Part shown: in pieces, positions 12,412 to 13,683 of the stretch
Position numbering within the stretch: position 1 is the stretch's first letter
Layout: each line of letters opens with the position of its first letter
Assembly: GCF_937967675.1 (NCBI RefSeq)
Contig: NZ_CALBSN010000161.1
Coordinates: forward strand, 1-13,683
Length of the DNA: 13,683 nucleotides
DNA from: an uncultured Flavobacterium sp.
GTDB taxonomy: Bacteria > Bacteroidota > Bacteroidia > Flavobacteriales > Flavobacteriaceae
Direction: 5' to 3'
Translations under genes and position numbers: made by a program
Notes under the pieces: model-generated
Databases searched by the model: none
Told to the model about the DNA's origin: nothing
What the model saw: the letters and a program-made list of their open reading frames with translations, nothing else

Positions 12412-12995
12412 TCTTTATAGCCTAAAATAGCAATAATCGTAAACAGTATAAATTGAAAACTCGAAAAGGTCAATCCTTTATAAAAGTACAAAGGAACCGA
12501 TATTACATCTGCAATTATCCATAAAATCCAGTTTTCGATTTTTCTTTTAGCCATTAGCCACATCCCTACAAAAAATAATCCTGTGGTGAGTGCGTCAACA
12601 TGCGCTGTCCAATGGGTAAATTTATCAAAAAAATGGTAAACTACTACAACAAACGTTAAGGTAATTGTAAAAATTAGCGTTGAAATCAGAAATTCTTTCC
12701 GATTTATAGTTGAAATAGGAAATTCTTCATGACCATCTTTTGTTTTGGACCATAAATACCAACCCAAAACACTCATTATGGAATAGTAACCATTAATGAT
12801 TAAATCGCCATACAGTTGAAATTCAAACAAAATATAAACGTATAGAATCGTACTTACTAAACCGGTTGGGTATACTAAAATATTATTTTTTCGAGCAAAC
12901 AAAACACTGATAACTCCAAATACAACAGCAATTAATTCCAATGCAATTAAATAGTTGGGATACTCTTTATACTGAGAAAATAAAAACTCTATCAT
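12381..12995 (-). CDS. pnuC: PnuC-family vitamin transporter
   Basis: 204 residues with about seven hydrophobic segments. The family is recognised from YYSIMSVLGWYLWSK (71-84) and the C-terminal stretch from about 134 to 175, which contains DALTTGLFFVGMWLMA, ENWILWIIADV and SVPLYFYKGL. PnuC carriers work by facilitated diffusion and rely on a cytoplasmic kinase to trap the vitamin. Members move nicotinamide riboside (PnuC), riboflavin (PnuX) or thiamine (PnuT). The TPP-controlled receptor about 2.4 kb away makes thiamine possible, but this gene has no riboswitch in the window, so nicotinamide riboside is equally open. No trapping kinase is next to it. It shares an ATGA with the GGGP synthase gene and overlaps DUF4301 by 31 bp, so all three are coupled. 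Confidence 0.88.
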   Translation of the reverse strand: MIEFLFSQYKEYPNYLIALELIAVVFGVISVLFARKNNILVYPTGLVSTILYVYILFEFQLYGDLIINGYYSIMSVLGWYLWSKTKDGHEEFPISTINRKEFLISTLIFTITLTFVVVVYHFFDKFTHWTAHVDALTTGLFFVGMWLMAKRKIENWILWIIADVISVPLYFYKGLTFSSFQFILFTIIAILGYKEWKRFSQKTI

Positions 12996-13683
12996 ATCGA
13001 AAAGAAGTTACTATCATTTTCAAAAGCAGTTCCAATAACAACTAAATCAACACCTGCTTCATACACATCTCGAATCGTTTGCATAGAACGAATACCTCCG
13101 CCCACAATCAATGGAATTTGAATATTTTGTGATACAAAACGAATCATATCTAATGAAACGTGTTGATTAGCACCGCTTCCCGCTTCTAAATAAATCAACT
13201 TTTTACCTAAAAATTCACCAGCTTTTGCTGTTTTATAAGCTAATTCGATATTGTTATTTTCAATCGGTTGGGTTTGACTTATGCGTTGAACAGCGGTTTC
13301 TTTTCCACCATCGATAAGCAAATAACCTGTTGGGATGATTTCCAAATTCGATTTTTCTAACGCTTCAACCGAATTAATATGATGCTCAATCAAATACTCT
13401 GGATTTCTTCCAGAAAGTAGACTTAGAAACAGAATTCCATCAGCTTCATTGGAAATTTGGGAAGGATGACCTGGAAAAATTAAAACGGGTAATTGCGTTT
13501 CTTTTTTTAATAATGCAATCAACTCATCTAAATGCGTTCCGCTAAAAGTACTTCCTCCTACAAAGATGTGAGTTGCCGGTGAAGCCTTAATTTTATCAGA
13601 CAAAACCGAAACTTTTTCTATCGAAACCTTTTCTGGATCGATAAGAATAGCCAATAGTTTTCGATTGTCTTTTTTAGCTTGAA
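12992..13683 (-). CDS. pcrB: PcrB-type geranylgeranylglyceryl phosphate synthase (5' truncated by window)
   Basis: The reading frame stays open past 13654 to the window edge (QAKKDNRKLLAILIDPEK), so the true start lies beyond 13683 and a TTG at 13654 is not the start. A TIM-barrel prenyltransferase is recognised from AILIDPEKV, HIFVGGSTFSG, VLIFPGHPSQIS, ADGILFLSLLSGRNPEYLI, IIPTGYLLIDGG, KLIYLEAGSGA and the phosphate-binding LIVGGGIRSMQTI followed by DLVVIGTAFE. It joins a polyprenyl diphosphate to sn-glycerol-1-phosphate, the first step of archaeal-type ether lipids. Bacteroidota members exist and use geranylgeranyl or heptaprenyl chains; the physiological product there is not known to me. 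Its stop overlaps the PnuC start as ATGA. Confidence 0.92.
   Translation of the reverse strand, partial: QAKKDNRKLLAILIDPEKVSIEKVSVLSDKIKASPATHIFVGGSTFSGTHLDELIALLKKETQLPVLIFPGHPSQISNEADGILFLSLLSGRNPEYLIEHHINSVEALEKSNLEIIPTGYLLIDGGKETAVQRISQTQPIENNNIELAYKTAKAGEFLGKKLIYLEAGSGANQHVSLDMIRFVSQNIQIPLIVGGGIRSMQTIRDVYEAGVDLVVIGTAFENDSNFFSI

Noticed and set aside
13652..13654. Start of the GGGP synthase gene inside the window
   Set aside because: It is a TTG within an open frame that continues to the edge with family-like residues (KKDNRKLL), so the gene is truncated by the window.

Overview
The window reads as a chromosomal stretch from an AT-rich member of the Bacteroidota, most likely Flavobacteriaceae. 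The reasons are the low GC, the scarcity of Shine-Dalgarno sites, several matches to the Bacteroidota promoter pattern (TTG, 17-23 bp, TAnnTTTG), typical flavobacterial families (DUF3127, DUF4301, a CPNQ/CSCD lipoprotein, bacterial GGGP synthase), and A/T-flanked hairpin terminators between convergent genes. Most of it is housekeeping, with one insertion sequence and one riboswitch-controlled uptake gene.

Layout. 1-232: non-coding, with a cUUCGg terminator hairpin. 233-1659 (+): tightly packed operon of a queuosine-precursor transporter, tag (3-methyladenine DNA glycosylase I) and a 70-residue VF530-family protein. 1656-2291 (-): aat, convergent with the operon and sharing 4 bp with it. About 2480-3800 (+): an IS110-family element whose 5' non-coding segment folds like a bridge RNA, followed by the transposase. 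5204-3928 (-): flavin-reductase-like protein plus a DUF3127 OB-fold protein with an SSB-like acidic tail. 5343-6491 (+): orphan sensor histidine kinase. 7397-6521 (-): greA and a HIT-family hydrolase, with a terminator-like hairpin in the greA leader. 7535-7975 (+): Rieske-like lipoprotein. 10215-8032 (-): TonB-dependent receptor behind a clear TPP riboswitch. 13683-10482 (-): coupled operon of PcrB-type GGGP synthase (cut by the window edge), PnuC-family transporter, DUF4301 protein and ArfB-like ribosome-rescue factor.

How the genes may work together. The TPP riboswitch makes the receptor a thiamine or thiamine-precursor importer. The nearby PnuC-family permease could be the inner-membrane partner (PnuT-like), but it lies in a separate upstream operon, so this is inference. 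Tag handles alkylated DNA, Aat feeds the N-degron pathway, ArfB frees stalled ribosomes, and GreA rescues backtracked RNA polymerase.

The most interesting items are the IS110 leader with a 17-bp stem and adjacent promoter motif, the altered DEDD motif in its transposase, the receptor signal peptide encoded by a heptanucleotide tandem repeat, a set of period-6 and period-7 repeats in the intergenic gaps, and the greA leader hairpin. I see no CRISPR array, tRNA, rRNA, phage genes or defence cassette. All family assignments are from recognition of motifs, not from database searches.
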